Shown here: positions 16,874 to 30,100 of the stretch, in pieces
Layout of the letters: the number at the start of each line of letters is the position of its first letter
Numbering within the stretch: the stretch's first letter is position 1
Program-made: the position numbers and the translations under genes
Notes under the pieces: model-generated
What the model saw: the letters and a program-made list of their open reading frames with translations, nothing else
Database searches by the model: none
Told to the model about the DNA's origin: nothing
NCBI GenBank assembly: GCA_026770025.1
Contig: JAMXDE010000003.1
Coordinates: 1,674,001 to 1,738,000, forward strand
From: Craspedostauros australis
Lineage: Eukaryota > Bacillariophyta > Bacillariophyceae > Mastogloiales > Achnanthaceae
Direction of reading: 5' to 3'
DNA length: 64,000 nucleotides

Positions 16874-19865
16874 ATGCCGTCACCGTTGCAGGGCGCAATG
16901 CAGACCATCCCGCAGCTCGTGGGGCCTGTCTACGATGTCGCAGCTGCATACCTGCGGCACGTGGTGCAACGCATGGACATTCCAGCGTGGGATGTGTACT
17001 CCACGGCCTTCCAGACCTGCGCCCATGACTTGGTGCAATCCAGCCAATCGACGGCGACCTTCCTGTACTTGACATTCCGACCCGTCGCCATTTTATGCTG
17101 GATCATCCTGGAGATACTGGGGCGTGTTGGTCAGGTGCTATTCCAGCATCTGCTGGCTCAGGGTTGGCGCAGCGCGCAGAACGGCGCCATGCAGGCCAAG
17201 GCCGGCATCGTTTGGTTCTACATGTTCCAGCGGTCGCTGAGCCGAACGGAGGCTTTGGGCGAGATCGCCATTTGCTGCGCGTTGGTGGTTGGCTACTATC
17301 TGCGGAAATGGCTCAAACGCCAAACCTACGTCGAGAGGGCCAGCAGATGGTGCTCTCGCAAGAAGCGGTACATGGTCCAGGTACGTCCACAGGATCGTGC
17401 GCAAGTGTGTGTGTGCATTTGTATGTCTGTGTGCGATGTGCTCTCCTGGACTGCATTGGTATGGCATGGCATTATATTCCAGACAGTGTGTGGATGCAAT
17501 ATGCAACGTAGATTGGGCTCCAATTATCCATGAAGAGATGGAAGTGGAAGGGAGGAGAGGGATCAGCACTAGCCAAACAACAGGAAGTCTATGGGCTCCA
17601 CCCCCGAGTCGTGCATGGATCATCCCCGCTATCGCCATTTTCCGTTACTTTGCGTTCCAAGTTTGTGTTTTGTGCGGAATGGTTTTTGACCGTTTTCCCC
17701 ACAGTCGCTGTTCTGTCTTTGGTGGCTTGACACGCTCCTCGCTCATTTTCTCACAAACATCGCATCATTCGCCCTCAACCACCCTCCCACACATATCCAT
17801 CGCACAAACGCAAACAAACACAAACGAAATCCCACTGCGATCTGTGCCCGAACGAACATACAACTGCACACGCGCACCTATCCGTATCATATGCGCATGA
17901 TAGCAATACACCAGGACAGTCAACCGAATTGCCAAGTTCTCGCTCCTTCTGGCCATGCTGACGCCTCATGCGGCCTTCTGGGGCACTGCGGCGCTCTGCA
18001 AGATCATGCTCCCGCGAGTGCTTCGATGGCTGGCCATGGATACGTACGCCACCGTCCTTATCAGCGTTGCCTTCCCCATGATTAGCACGATTGGTTGGAT
18101 TCACGCACAGCGCAATCCAGGATTGGAGACTCATGAAGCGAAGAAGAATGCAAAGAGTGCTAGCAATGCGAATGGTGTTGTTGGCAGCAACCAGGTAGCA
18201 GCTGTGGACAAACGCAACGCCAAGGAATCCTCGCCCAGGAAAGCACCGTCTCGCATTGCGACACGGTCATCTGCTCGCATCGCCGAGGCAAAATCGAAGC
18301 GAGCTGCATCTGCATCATACTCATTGTCGTCATCCTCGTCGTCCGAACGCAAATCGAAGGACCTGCCAGCGTACATGAAGACCACCAAGGCGCAGCAGAG
18401 CCGAGAGGAGACGACGAGATCGAGAACGAGTGCACGCAAGAAGCTGGATGTCTTCCCTCGCACCTCGCCGTCCAAAAAGCGACGCGGGGATAGCTCCAAA
18501 GACAGCAGCAACCAAGCAGTGGCATCAGCACAATCCCAACCGCCCATCATCCCAATGGACTCCGGTTCCTATTGGCTGCGATATTGGATCATTTATGCGT
18601 CCTTCCAGCTTCTGGGAAGATCAATCATGCTGGTTCCCATCTTCGGAAGAGTGGTCACGCGCCACGCCATGCTGGTGACGTTGACGTCGGAATTCCGGCT
18701 GTTCTTCTTCATCTGGATCTTCACCATGGAACGCACTCTGCGCCAAAATTTCGATACCAGCGATGGATTCGTGGCCCAGGCATTGCCGCTCCAGCTGCTC
18801 CTGCAGAGAATCCGGCCCATCGTCACCTCACTCCATGAGCAAGTGTCGCAGGCAGTCTCGGTCGAAACATGGGAATCCATGGCTGTCAGTCGCGCGAAAC
18901 AATTGCTGGGTGCTCTGGTGCTCATCCGTTTTATCTCGGAAGACCGTAAGGCCTGGCTGATCCATCTCATCGAAGAGGGGCGCGTGCTCGTCATTCCGTC
19001 CATCACGCTGATGATGCCCGGCTTCGTAACCCAATTCGGCGTCATGTACGTTCAATTTCTCCTCCCAGCGGCAAAATCCATCAATAACTACGAGAACGAC
19101 AGCACGGATGGTAAGCAGCTGCATCTGGAGTATTGGACTCTCAACATCATCATCGCCGGCTTTTTGCAATGGTTCTCGTCATTGCTTTGGTGGATTCCAT
19201 TCTCCACACACGCCATCTTCATTCTGTGGTGCTACCTCACGCTGCCGAAGACCATCACGCAGCTGTACGACATCTTTGAATTGGAGCTGGTCGCATTTGG
19301 ACTGATTGCGAAGCCGGGTCACGAGAGCATGGATATCAACGATACTCGCACCATGCGATTGGTCAAGGTCGTGGCTGCCCGGCTCCCAAGCGCGGACGCA
19401 TCTGACAACAGCAAGGACGATCAAGAGGGCCCTACTGTCACCGCTCATGGCAGTCGTGGTGGTGGCGGCGGCGTATCTGACAATGACAGTGCCCACAATG
19501 ATGGCGATGACAAGAGCAACGAACCCACAGCTCAGGCCAAACCACGCATCGATGATGGGACACAAGAACAGAAGCAGGTATCAGGGCAGGCACAAAGTCA
19601 ACCACAATCGGCGACCGCAACAGACCCAATTGCGCCAACTACCACCATCACCATCAACAAGGAGAACAATGGCGCCGCAAACGCAGAAGTTGACGAGAGC
19701 CCGGGCGTGTGCAAGAAGCAGGGCGCATTGCAGAACACCGCACCGACGCAGAAGGGCGGACAGGGAGCGGTGAATGGTCAGGGGGGTGAATCATCATCAT
19801 CATCCTCAGGGACTGTGACTGCAAAGAGAGGAAAGGGAGTACTGGGGGATGTCTCCTGCAATTAA
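16874..19865 (+). CDS. Multi-pass membrane protein, spliced (weak TB2/DP1/HVA22 resemblance)
   Basis: Two exons are proposed: 16874-17380 and 17937-19865, giving 811 residues. The donor is CAG|GTACGT at 17381; the acceptor CCAAG|TTCTCG at 17936/17937 is the phase-0 choice that keeps the second frame (RYMVQ|FSLLLAMLTPH). The donor is strong and the acceptor less certain. The ATG at 16874 has a good context (AGCACCATGCC). The protein has several hydrophobic segments in the first 230 residues, a basic Ser-rich loop (~240-380), then YWLRYWIIYASFQLL with further membrane helices to about 640. The polar tail has runs of Gly and Ser. The YWLRYWIIYA segment recalls TB2/DP1/HVA22 membrane-shaping proteins, but only weakly. 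Function is unknown. Confidence 0.6.
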
Positions 19866-20238
19866 ATCGGCGTTCACAATCGCCGCCGCGCGTGACGAGC
19901 TGCGCAAGGAGACAAGCAAGCAGGTATCTCACGGCATCGATGAATGAATGAATGGATGGATTTGGAATCCTTCCACCCACTCCGATGCTCCTCGGTACAA
20001 TCCTATTCACACTTACTAGAACGTAGGAAACTGATTCAAGTCGAACGGAGCAGAATAGGGCATTGGGATTTTAACGCGCTTGCAAGATCAACAACGTGAA
20101 CACACTGTCATTTGAGACGCATGTCGCAGCTGCAGCTATCCCATTCAATACGACGACAGCAACAACCATGTGCTCTTTGGCGTAAGTGCGATTATGTTGT
20201 GCCATCATGACGAAGTGCATGCATTTGTATTCACTACC
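19866..20238. other. Intergenic between convergent genes
   Basis: About 370 bases between two convergent 3' ends. An AATGAATGAATGGATGGAT run at about 19943-19960 is the only structure seen. Confidence 0.4.
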
Positions 20239-21471
20239 TCACGACTTGTACGCAACGATGTAGGCAATCCAAGACCCATCGTTCGGAGCGCTTTTCGCAG
20301 GAACGAACTCGCCAAAGTTGCCATCGAAGGCGTCCCCTTCCTCCTCTTCCAACTCCCAGTACACCTGCACCTTGTGGAAGTGCGCCCCCAGCAGAACGTC
20401 TCTCAGCTCCGGCAAGGACCACAGCCTCCATTCGTATGAGAATGCCTTGTGATGACCCGTGCCATCGGGGAAGCTGAAGTGGATGTGGCACCTGGCAACG
20501 TTGGTGATGGCATCGAACGAAGCTTGTTCCCACCAATACGTGAATCCCACGTCCTTGTGCTTCGTGGATTCCAGACAGACGGTCTGCGCATCGGGACCAC
20601 CATGGAGATCCAGCACCATACATCCCTCCTCGTGCAAGGCATCGCGGCAGGTTTTGAAGTACTCGCGCAGCTGCCGTCGATCTTGAAAGAGCATCCATGA
20701 GAAGTTCTGCGCTGCAATGACGTCAAACCGAATGGCGTCGTCATCCGCGTTTGATATTGCTGTGGTTTTTGACCACGGTACAGGATGCGACGATGGCACC
20801 CCATCCAACACGTCCCCCTCAACCAACATCAGACGCGATTGCTGCTCGTGCGTCAGCCGCGACACGTGATTTTCCTTGCCATACTCCAACGTATCGTGAT
20901 CCAAATCAATACCGCAGGCCTTGTTGTCGGGATGCAGCTTGATCCATTCGCATGCCATGACGGCCGTACCACAGAAGTCTTCGCGGATCGTGCGTGGTGA
21001 GCGTCGGTACCGATCACCGAAGGCGACTTCCAGGAAATCTGCATCGGCTTGCGGAGATTGGACGCTATATTCGTACAGCTGGTGGATGTTCCAGTCCTGA
21101 GCTTCTGTGCGAGGGCGGTTGGCTTTCTTCTTCGCTCTCTTTGTTTTCTTTCTTCGCATCATTGCCTTCTTCGGTGCTTGTGCTGTCCTGCACGGTTGCT
21201 CCGTGGATGCACTTGGTGCCGTTGGATCGGTCGCTTTCGAACATGATTGGATATTTGTGGCAACACCAAGGCCGTCGCTTGATCCTGATCCAGCTTCGTG
21301 CTTCCCCTCATCTGTTTGGCCTGATCTCAAGTCTTCACCCGAATCAGCGCCGTCATCGCCGGTGTTGTTGCGAGTGTCGACAGCCTCCGCCACTGGTTCC
21401 ATCGTCTGAACTGAACCGAGTCGCATCGCTGGAACGCTCGACGGCGAAGCTTTGCACTCAATTGTGATCAT
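20239..21471 (-). CDS. Class I SAM-dependent methyltransferase
   Basis: A 410-residue protein if translation starts at 21471 (MITIECKAS); the frame is open further upstream and the start context is weak, so the N-terminus is uncertain. Residues ~1-120 are low-complexity, ending in a strongly basic stretch (KKAMMRRKKTKRAKKKANRPR) that could be a nuclear or nucleolar signal. The catalytic fold starts at ~125. Motif I is EDFCGTAVMACEW (164-176) and the acidic end of strand 2 is GIDLD (187-191). Later motifs are FDVIAAQNFSWMLF, GCMVLDLHGG, and a C-terminal block with FTYWWEQASFDAITN, CHIHFSFPDG and YEWRLWSLPELRDVL. This DFCGTA-type arrangement is one I associate with uncharacterised bacterial-like methyltransferases. 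The substrate is unknown. It is head-to-head with the surface-protein gene. Confidence 0.8.
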   Translation of the reverse strand: MITIECKASPSSVPAMRLGSVQTMEPVAEAVDTRNNTGDDGADSGEDLRSGQTDEGKHEAGSGSSDGLGVATNIQSCSKATDPTAPSASTEQPCRTAQAPKKAMMRRKKTKRAKKKANRPRTEAQDWNIHQLYEYSVQSPQADADFLEVAFGDRYRRSPRTIREDFCGTAVMACEWIKLHPDNKACGIDLDHDTLEYGKENHVSRLTHEQQSRLMLVEGDVLDGVPSSHPVPWSKTTAISNADDDAIRFDVIAAQNFSWMLFQDRRQLREYFKTCRDALHEEGCMVLDLHGGPDAQTVCLESTKHKDVGFTYWWEQASFDAITNVARCHIHFSFPDGTGHHKAFSYEWRLWSLPELRDVLLGAHFHKVQVYWELEEEEGDAFDGNFGEFVPAKSAPNDGSWIAYIVAYKS

Positions 21472-22098
21472 GCGTACTCCTATGTTGCCGTGCTCGTATG
21501 TATGTATGATTGCCATGTGATCACACCTCTTCTGTAGCTCGTGGTGTCTCGGGACATCGCCGCGATCGAGCTCACATGATCGTCGAGTGATGGCAAAGCG
21601 CGAGTTGCGCCACCAAAAGAACGTGACCAAAAGGCAAAATAGCGAATCCTTTTCGCTTTCTGTTGATCGAATTGGTCGTATTATTGTTGGCTCGATCTTC
21701 AATCACACACACACGTACAGGTTTCCTTTCGGATTTGTTGAAGCGCAAACAACGAAGGGTACTGCGCCAAGGGCAGAACAAACCCAGTGAGAACCCGTTC
21801 GAGAATTGGTGAAGGGCAGTGGCGTGATGTGACACGTCCCGCAATCACTTTATTCCCAGGCTGGTCTGATCGGTGATCATCAACATCGACAAGTGTCGAA
21901 TGCAATTGCGACAGCGACAGCGTGAGGCGCCAACACCAAAGGCAGGTAGTTTCTTATTTTCCATCGGCTCATTGCGCAGGATACCAGCACCATACGCATA
22001 TCTCGGACACGTCCGCGTGCTCGTACATACATGCGAGCAAACGTACGATCTGTTGGTACAGCAGCGACAGCTGGGGAGACAATCACAAAGGCTCCAGA
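21472..22098. promoter_or_regulatory. Shared intergenic region of two divergent genes
   Basis: These 627 bases separate the divergent methyltransferase and surface-protein starts, so both promoters should lie here. GTAC/CTCG-type motifs occur at about 21490-21510 and 22017-22048. No specific factor site can be named. Confidence 0.35.
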
Positions 22099-25000
22099 AT
22101 GGTGGATTCATCTCTCTCTGGAGACTCTTGCCATGATCAAGATCAGGGGAGTGATGCAAGAGACGATCAACGTCAAGCAAACGACAATGAACGCAGCGCC
22201 TCTCCGAGGCTGCCCCCAAGCTCTCCACCATTGCCAATCAGGCAACGCGCAGTCTCCGACGACAGCATGCCCATCATCCCATCAACGATCGGCCCTGGAC
22301 GCGTGGTCGAAGAGCCTGACAGTAGCAACGCCGCTTTTGGAGCCAATTCTGTTGGGAATGCAGAAACTGGCGCCACCAGCTCCGGCTCCATCCTCCCGGT
22401 TGCTTTTGTCAGAGCAAAGAATGAAGCCAGATTTCCTGCCGCGGCGCTCCCAACTCGTGGTTGGTCGATGGTTGGCGCGATTGCTGTGACGCCAGCACAA
22501 GCGTCGCAATCAGACTTACCCGACTTGAGCCAAGATGTTGATGGCGACGATCTGAATGCAACCTCTCCAAGCCGTCATCCACAACGTGAACGTGAACGTG
22601 AATACACACATCCACTACAACATCTGCAACAACATGGACAGGGAGGGCAGTACCAATCATCATCGCGATCCGGCAGTTCCAATTGTCAAGAACGTGAGCG
22701 TTCTTTGACATCGCACGAAGATCATACGGCAACTGGGTGCGAGCATGGAAGAAATCCGGATGGCCGTGAGGAGAACAGTACTGGCCCGCATGATGGAAAC
22801 GGCCGACGTGCTTCCACTCTTGCATACGTGGGTCTTTTCCCCACGGCATCAAACCATCAAAAGTCAACATCAGAGGATTCTGCATCCAAGGAAGGGGGCA
22901 TGGCACCCACACCAAGTGTTGCTCAACCCTCGCTATATGATCAGCAGCTTCATGCAAAGGAGGAAACCGAACGTACACTGCCATCACAATTCAGCCGAAG
23001 CGCTGCGTTGCTGAGTTCTATCCATGCCACAGTCGTAAATGACCAGCTATCACAACACGAAACAACACCTTCGGATGCAAGTGCAGCAATCGTCGTTCAC
23101 GCCAGGGAAACGAAACGAAAGAGGGGCGATGACAACAAGAAGTCCAAGTTGCTCCTCTTGGGGACTCTCTCCAAATCTGCGAAACATTCTTCCAGCCAAC
23201 CTGTGAAATCGATGCCAACAAATGGATCGAAATGCTCGAACGAATGCTATCAGACTTCCATCGCGACAGTAATGAACGGGAGCGCAATGGAAAACGAACT
23301 TCTTTCACCCAGCAACGCCCCGCGCTTGGACGCGGAAGAATCCCAGGAACAGGGTTTTGATCTGGCGGGGGATGAACCACCTGCTGTGTCATCCTCCCGT
23401 TTTGGTCGGTTCAGCCAGCGACAGCAGAGCAACGGCAGTACTCTTAATCCTCTGTACTCGATGGATGCAGACGCGGAGCAAGTTTCAGGAGTATCAGTGT
23501 CGACATCCATGCCAAATACTGACGATACATCAGCACAAATGACCACTACCGAGGCCGACCAGCTTCAGCGGCAGTCAACAAGCATGCTGCCGTCGGCACA
23601 AGCCATCGAGCTTGCGTCTCTCGCACTCACAGATAGGGACCAGCCAATTGGGGAACACGAAAGACTGATGATCCGCAAAGCTGCAGAAGCACAGATAAAG
23701 AGCAAGATGGAAGCGTGTGCAGCGCAAGCGGTCGAAGACCTTGGCCCCAACCAGAATAGGAGTATGCACGAACACAATGCCGAGATCGCCTGCTTTGGTT
23801 ATCGAAGACGCTGTTGCATTCTTGCTTTCATTCTCTTGATCCTGACGATCGGCACGATTCTTGGCATCGTGTTTGGCGTTGGCCCATCCCGTCACCGAGG
23901 GTCAGCAGATACACTTGGCGGCAGCCGCGATACCAACAGCCAAAACCCTGCGCCAACGCTCCAACCGACAGGCGTAGTCTCTTCAACTTTGCAGCCAACG
24001 CTTCTCCCTTCAATTTCGTATGACGAACCTCCCAAAGAACCAGACTCCAATGTCGTGTGCCAATCGAACAATGAATGCGAATGCGCTCGAAACATTTCGT
24101 GGAATGATATCGGACGACCAATTGTTGGCAACACTCTCGAAGCGACGCTTGATCCAACCAATGCGTGCGAAGGAATCGACCGCAACGGGGCTGGCGTGTG
24201 GTATCGAATCGAAGGCAGCCGGATGTTTGCAAAGCATGCAATTGCGTCCAATGTCACCACCGACACCATGGACAGAAACGACGGCATCGGCAGCACTAGC
24301 GTCAACAGTTTCAGCGAGAGCTTCAGATTCATGGCATCGCTTTGCAACGCGGCACCAACGATCCACCCCAGCCTCGTTACGAGCAACACCACTGGTACCA
24401 GTACCAACTACGACACTCAGATATCGATTTTCAAAGGCGAACGATGTGACAGGTTGAGCTGCCTCGCTGGGAATGATCAGGGTGGAGGAAGCGAATGCTC
24501 TGACCAAAGCCGCGCATCATTCGTTGCTGAGGAGGATGACACGTACTTCGTCTATGTCCACGGTTTCCGATCATCGCGTGGAATCTTCTCGCTGGAAATA
24601 TCCGAGATGGACGACAACTTAGAATGCGAGCGTGCTATGGATGCATCTTCAACAGTTCCGGAGAACGCTCCACCGACCATCGGATCAACTCGAGGTGGGA
24701 CGGTGGTCACGCCAGAAATGGGTAACTGTGGATCCGCCAAATCCAGCGCGCCTGGCGTTTGGTTCAAATTCGAAGTGGGAGATGAGGATGCAAACAGGTT
24801 GCTCAGGATCGTTGCAAAATCCATCACAGACGGCTTCATGCCACAAGTTTCTGCTTTCGGGGGAGATGGATGCGGAGCATTGGACTGCATTGGCGGAGGC
24901 GTTGGTCAGGTCGAAATCATCTCGAGGAAGAGGCTGTATTATGCATTCGTCCATGGCATGGGCAGCGGTGTCGGCGACTTCACGTTTGAAGTTACTAGAC

Positions 25001-27190
25001 GGATTCCAGATATCATCATACCTCCAAAAGGCATCTTCTGTGAGGATGCAACTGGCTTGCCGCTTGGTGCGAGTATAAAAACAGACTTGCTCGGTCTTGT
25101 CTCAGACGTGGATGCTGTCGCATCCTGTGGCAATGCGGCGATCATCAACACATACAGCAACGATGTATTCTCGTATCAAGGCGGTTGGTTCAACACCACC
25201 GGGACAGGAAGGATCTTCCGCGCGTCGACTTGCAATGAAGGAACGAACGCCGACACGCGGATACACATACTGCTTGGTGAATGCTCGAACCTTCAGTGCA
25301 TTGATGCCAACGACGACGTTTCTTCATTCGTCAACTACACAACCCAGCACCTTGCGGATACCGGAGACATGTCGTGCAGCGAAATTGAATGGTTCGCCGA
25401 AAAGGATGCGGAGTACAAAATCATCGGTGCGTTCCTTTGTGTCTGCCTTCGCTAATGATGGTTTGCCGGGCATGTTCGGGGCGAGATGCAGCAGTCACCC
25501 CGCGCGTGTTGGGGTTGGTTTGAAGCATTGTACTGGCGCTGTGCTATCCACTGTCTCAACACGAGTATTCGTACTGATCGCGAAATTCTATCATGTATTA
25601 TACATTTTTGGTATCGCAATTGTACGTACTCACGTATCGCACTCGCACTTGTACTCCAACTCTTACAACACTCTGCTTGGATGGTGTCCATCAGTGCACC
25701 TGGCGGCAGAACGAAGAGGTGTTGTGGTGCACGAATTCAATATATCGCTGGATGAAGTGGATGTACTCCAAGGGCATTCTTGCGAGATGGCCAAGTCGAT
25801 GCCGACGGACGGAACATCCGTGATTGGTGTGCTCAACCCGTCGATGCCACCAGACGATACATTGGGTCCAAGCGTCGAGTGTCAGAGTGAACAATCAGAG
25901 ATCGCTGCAGGAGCCGAGATGGTCTCGCAACATTTCTGGTATGAGTTTGTTGGCGACGGCCAACGCATGACAGCATCCACATGCCACGCCGCTTCTTCTC
26001 TGTCGAATTCCAACACGAGGATCATGGTCATGGCAAGCAACAGCGATTCATGTCACGACCTGCAATGCATACCACCAACATCAATGGTCGCTGTGCCTTG
26101 TCGCGATCACATGTCTGCGACATGGCAAACGCAAAAGCATCTGCGGTATTACATCCATGTGGAAATTGTGTTGATGCAAGCACCAGCCCACCCCCAAACT
26201 CGGACACCATCATTCACCCTCACAGTGGAGCCAACGGTTCTAAACGACCAGTGCCAATCCGCGATCGGGCCTGTACCGCTTCATGGCAGATCTCAATTCG
26301 TTGCAACGAGGAGCGCCGGAAGAAGCTTCCGCCGCCCAGCACCAAATGCTACAGCCATGGACTATCCCACTTGCAGCACCAGCACCAGCAATCCCATCGT
26401 GACAGCATCAGGACGGGACGTCTGGTTCAGCGTTGTTGGCAACGGGTGGGATATGATCGCTACGACATGTTCCTTGCACACTGAATACCCAACGCAGATA
26501 TCCATCTACAGAGGGGATGAGTGCAACTCGTTGTCTTGTGATGGAGTCGTGGCTTCGGAGGGAGGGTGTGGCGGCATCGTGATGAGCGATAATACAGACT
26601 TCCAGTCTGTCGCCGCAACCAGAGGGAGTTACGTGCAATGGACACCTGAAATGGATGTGCTGTATTTCATCCGCATTTCTGGTAGATCGCTGGAGGACGA
26701 TTACGGAGTGGTCGATTTCCGCATTGGACGTCCCAATGATTCCTGCCACCGGGCACAGGAGGTGGTGCTGCCAGCTCCTCCATTTGGTGTGGATAGAAGA
26801 AGTGTAGCCGTGGCTGTCGCGGGCACAACGGAAGGAGCGAAGCGTTACACGGCATGTGTTGAGCAGAATGTGTGGACGGATGTCCGAACAGTTTGGTACC
26901 GAGTAAACGGTATTGATGGCACAATGTTCGCAAGCACTTGCGGTACAGACAGCCCGTTCCAAACCTTCATCACTGTGTCCAGAATTGACATTGCATGGTC
27001 GCCACTGGACTTGGGAAAGGACTGCACTGCCTTGGAGTGTGTGAAGGGCTCAGACACAATACAAGTATCGCCCTGCAACTCGCACAATCGGATCCAATGG
27101 CAAGCCCGTGCAACGGACACGTACTTCTTGACAGTGCACAGCTTGGGTTTGCCGTTCCACCTCGAGGTGGGTGGTATCCACGCAAGGTGA
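22099..27190 (+). CDS. Large single-pass surface protein with six Cys-rich beta modules, spliced
   Basis: Two exons: 22099-25426 and 25695-27190, giving 1607 residues. Donor ATCG|GTGCGT and acceptor CATCAG|TGCACC join in phase 1 and restore EYKII|VHLAAERRG. Residues 1-570 are Ser/Gln-rich, polar and probably cytoplasmic. One membrane helix follows (CILAFILLILTIGTILGIVFG, ~572-594) after a basic YRRRCC, suggesting type II topology. The outer part has six related modules beginning at about residues 657, 840, 979, 1137, 1293 and 1457. Each starts with a Cys (NECECARNI, LECERAMDA, IFCEDATG, HSCEMAKS, DQCQSAIG, DSCHRAQE), continues to a GVWYRI or VWFKF strand and an AST-C segment, then a GEC..L.C block and Y-F-V-H strands. 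This resembles the pre-peptidase-like beta-sandwich repeats of secreted proteins. Adhesion or wall contact is a guess. Confidence 0.75.
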
Positions 27191-30100
27191 ACGTTGTAGA
27201 TGATAAATTGTGCATTGGTGATAAGTATAGTAGACCGGGACCTAGCTGGAAACAACGAAGGTTGTCTCCGAGTCGAAATCCTGTCGGCATCGTTGTCGGG
27301 GGAAGCGTGCTCAATGTCAACACAACCATGATTGCGATGCGTAGCACGTACGTAGAGCCGAGCAGATCGTACTCGACAATGTTTGAGTCATACACAAGAG
27401 AAGCGGACCACGTGCATCGAAAATTTATATGAAGTAAAGTAATTGCAAAAGTGAATGGATAGTTGCACAAATCAGCGAGAATGGTTTCTGCATGCTTTTC
27501 GAACAAGAGGAAGTTTTGTTTGGCACATAGCACTCATCAACGTGAAACAACAAAATATCTCAGCTTCAACGAAAGATAGTATGGGAACGGAAGTCTCTGC
27601 GATAGCGACAGCAAAGCGAGATCGTTGGAAAGCAAGTGCACCACTTCCAGGAAATACCGAGTTCGACATACGAAGAGACTAAAGAAAGCGCCACAGATTT
27701 TGAACACGCATTCGCCACAACCTCAACAACTGTCACAGGTAAACCGTCAACAGAAATGATATCTTGAGCTCGTGAAAGGCCAATGTCTCAAACGATGCTC
27801 AATCTACGCACCATATTCTTTGCGTTCCCTGCATACAGAAACATCCACAACAATGAAAATGAAACCGGCTAAATCTCCGCATAATCATACAAATTTCGTC
27901 CAAGCGCAGCATTACAAACCGAGAAACAAATCATGATAGCATTTAGACACGCATAGCGCAAGGCTGGATGATTTCTGGGCCATACCGTTCCCTTGAAAAA
28001 ACATTGTAGCCCGAAAAACTGAATGACGTCTCAAGTCAAACGCCTTAGACTGGTTTAGTGCGGTGCTTGTTACTGAGTAGTGCCAGCATTGCACACGCTC
28101 AACAACAATCTTAGCAAACGCCAACTCGATGTCGGAATGGCGTTTCACATCAACTATGTGATGATGTTGCCCATGGCTGTGAACACATGTTCATGTTGAG
28201 ATCCGTTTCGCCATTCGAAAGCAAGTAATGTGCAAACACACATTTGTAATCGGTACCTCTTACGCTGGGAAAAACTCCGATGACCTGAGATGAAACATGG
28301 TTCATGCAGATCGACAACATGTTATTCTAGTTTTTTCACCTCACAAAGAGTGATTCTGGCTCTCACAGAGACACTTCCACTTCGTTCAAAGTGAAAACAC
28401 CGCAACCAACTTTGATACTGTCATTGTGAGATGTGTCTGTGCGGGTTGGTTTCAGTACCAGATTCTTTTCTGACTAACATCAACAGCCCTATACATCAAT
28501 AGGAACCAAGTTTTGTATCCTCGTCAATGAAATCGGCGGTGCTTCGGGTTTCGGCGCTTGTTCTTCTTTCAAGCAACAACGCCACTGCCGTGTTATGAAT
28601 ACTGAAATTCGAGGCCGTAGAAAACAATGTTATAGATATTCGTCCTGCGTTCCTTCCTTCGAAGTGCATCAAGTCGAAAAATGGTGGTGAGGTACCTTTA
28701 TCTATCTGTGCGATTCCGTGAGTTTCAGATTCAATGGAAATCGTATCACAGCAATGGAGATTGATTGAGCCGCCATTGCAATGAATCGACAGGATAATCG
28801 GTGATGTTCATATCTGGTTTTGAGTCTCTCGTTCCTCGAGTGGACACACGTACAGAAAAGCTACATTGAGTCTTCTCATGTGGAATAATTGGTGCAACAG
28901 AAACTTGGCAGCTTTGCCTTTCAGTGCTGATGAGTGTTGTACGAGAATCGTTGTGATCAGTCCACCGCCAATGACAGATATGGCACGAACAAATGATTTT
29001 GATGATGACAGGACATCTCACAAACTCTTGTTTCACCCAGTCACGCCACCTTCAGAAACTTCATCATATGCCGACTTCAAATTTCGTGGTTCTCGACAGT
29101 GAATTTACAATGATGATTCCGCAATAGGTAGAATTGGATTTCAGTCCAATGGTCGTTCTTTCGCACATTCTGTGCTCGTATTGCGTCGATAGGGACAACG
29201 AACCCCTTCGGGTGCACACCAGCCTCGTTTCGGAATGCCCATGGCTAAATACCGGAGAATGGGCTGCCACAACTCTTCCATGCTGTGGCCAGCTCTTCCA
29301 ATGTGGTCAAACATCCGTGTGTGGCTGTGCACTGTTGAAATCGATAATCGATTTGTATTTGGCACCTCCCGCTCATCCTATTGTGAACGCCTACGATTCA
29401 TTGCTTCGAGTCGCTACGACATCAAATGAATTTTGCACCTTCATCATGAAGCACAGTCAAACGTCTCAATAGAAAAATCTCCTGGAGTCCAAAGCTCCAA
29501 CCCGAGATCTCGGAGCGGTCGCTTCGTTGACTTAAGTTTCTGTAATCCTATTCAAGATTCTCTGCAACTCCCGGAATGGAATAAGAGCTGCATCTCCGGT
29601 CATTGTGTGATTCTGACACAACAAAACGGCATGTACAGCAGGCTTCATCACCAGTGGTGGTATTAAATCGACGTCTCTCCAGCAGAGTTGTTCAATGAGA
29701 TGCGCAAGGATCATGTTGGTCATTGAGCTGACGCTCACAGTACTCTTTTCTCGATTTGTATTGATTAGATATACGGAGCCGCATGTTGAAGCGAAGAAAC
29801 ATCAGTTCATTGTTCTGTTCCAAGTTTGATCGTGAATGATCCACTTCTCCAGGAAAAACCTTTGAGTGTTTGTTGGTCTGAGAGACAATCTTTGCGTGAT
29901 CACAGTCCAAGTGGACCTAATGCGTCTTCTGGACAAGACAATTCCGGTATGCACTTGGCAGAGACAACAATCCAACAACTAGTTCGTATGCAAACAGTTG
30001 TCCTCACCATTGGACTGCATGCAAAATTCTTTTTCACATTATATTGTTGGTAGTTCAACGTCGGACTCATCCAACAAGTTCACATTTATCATCAACTTTT

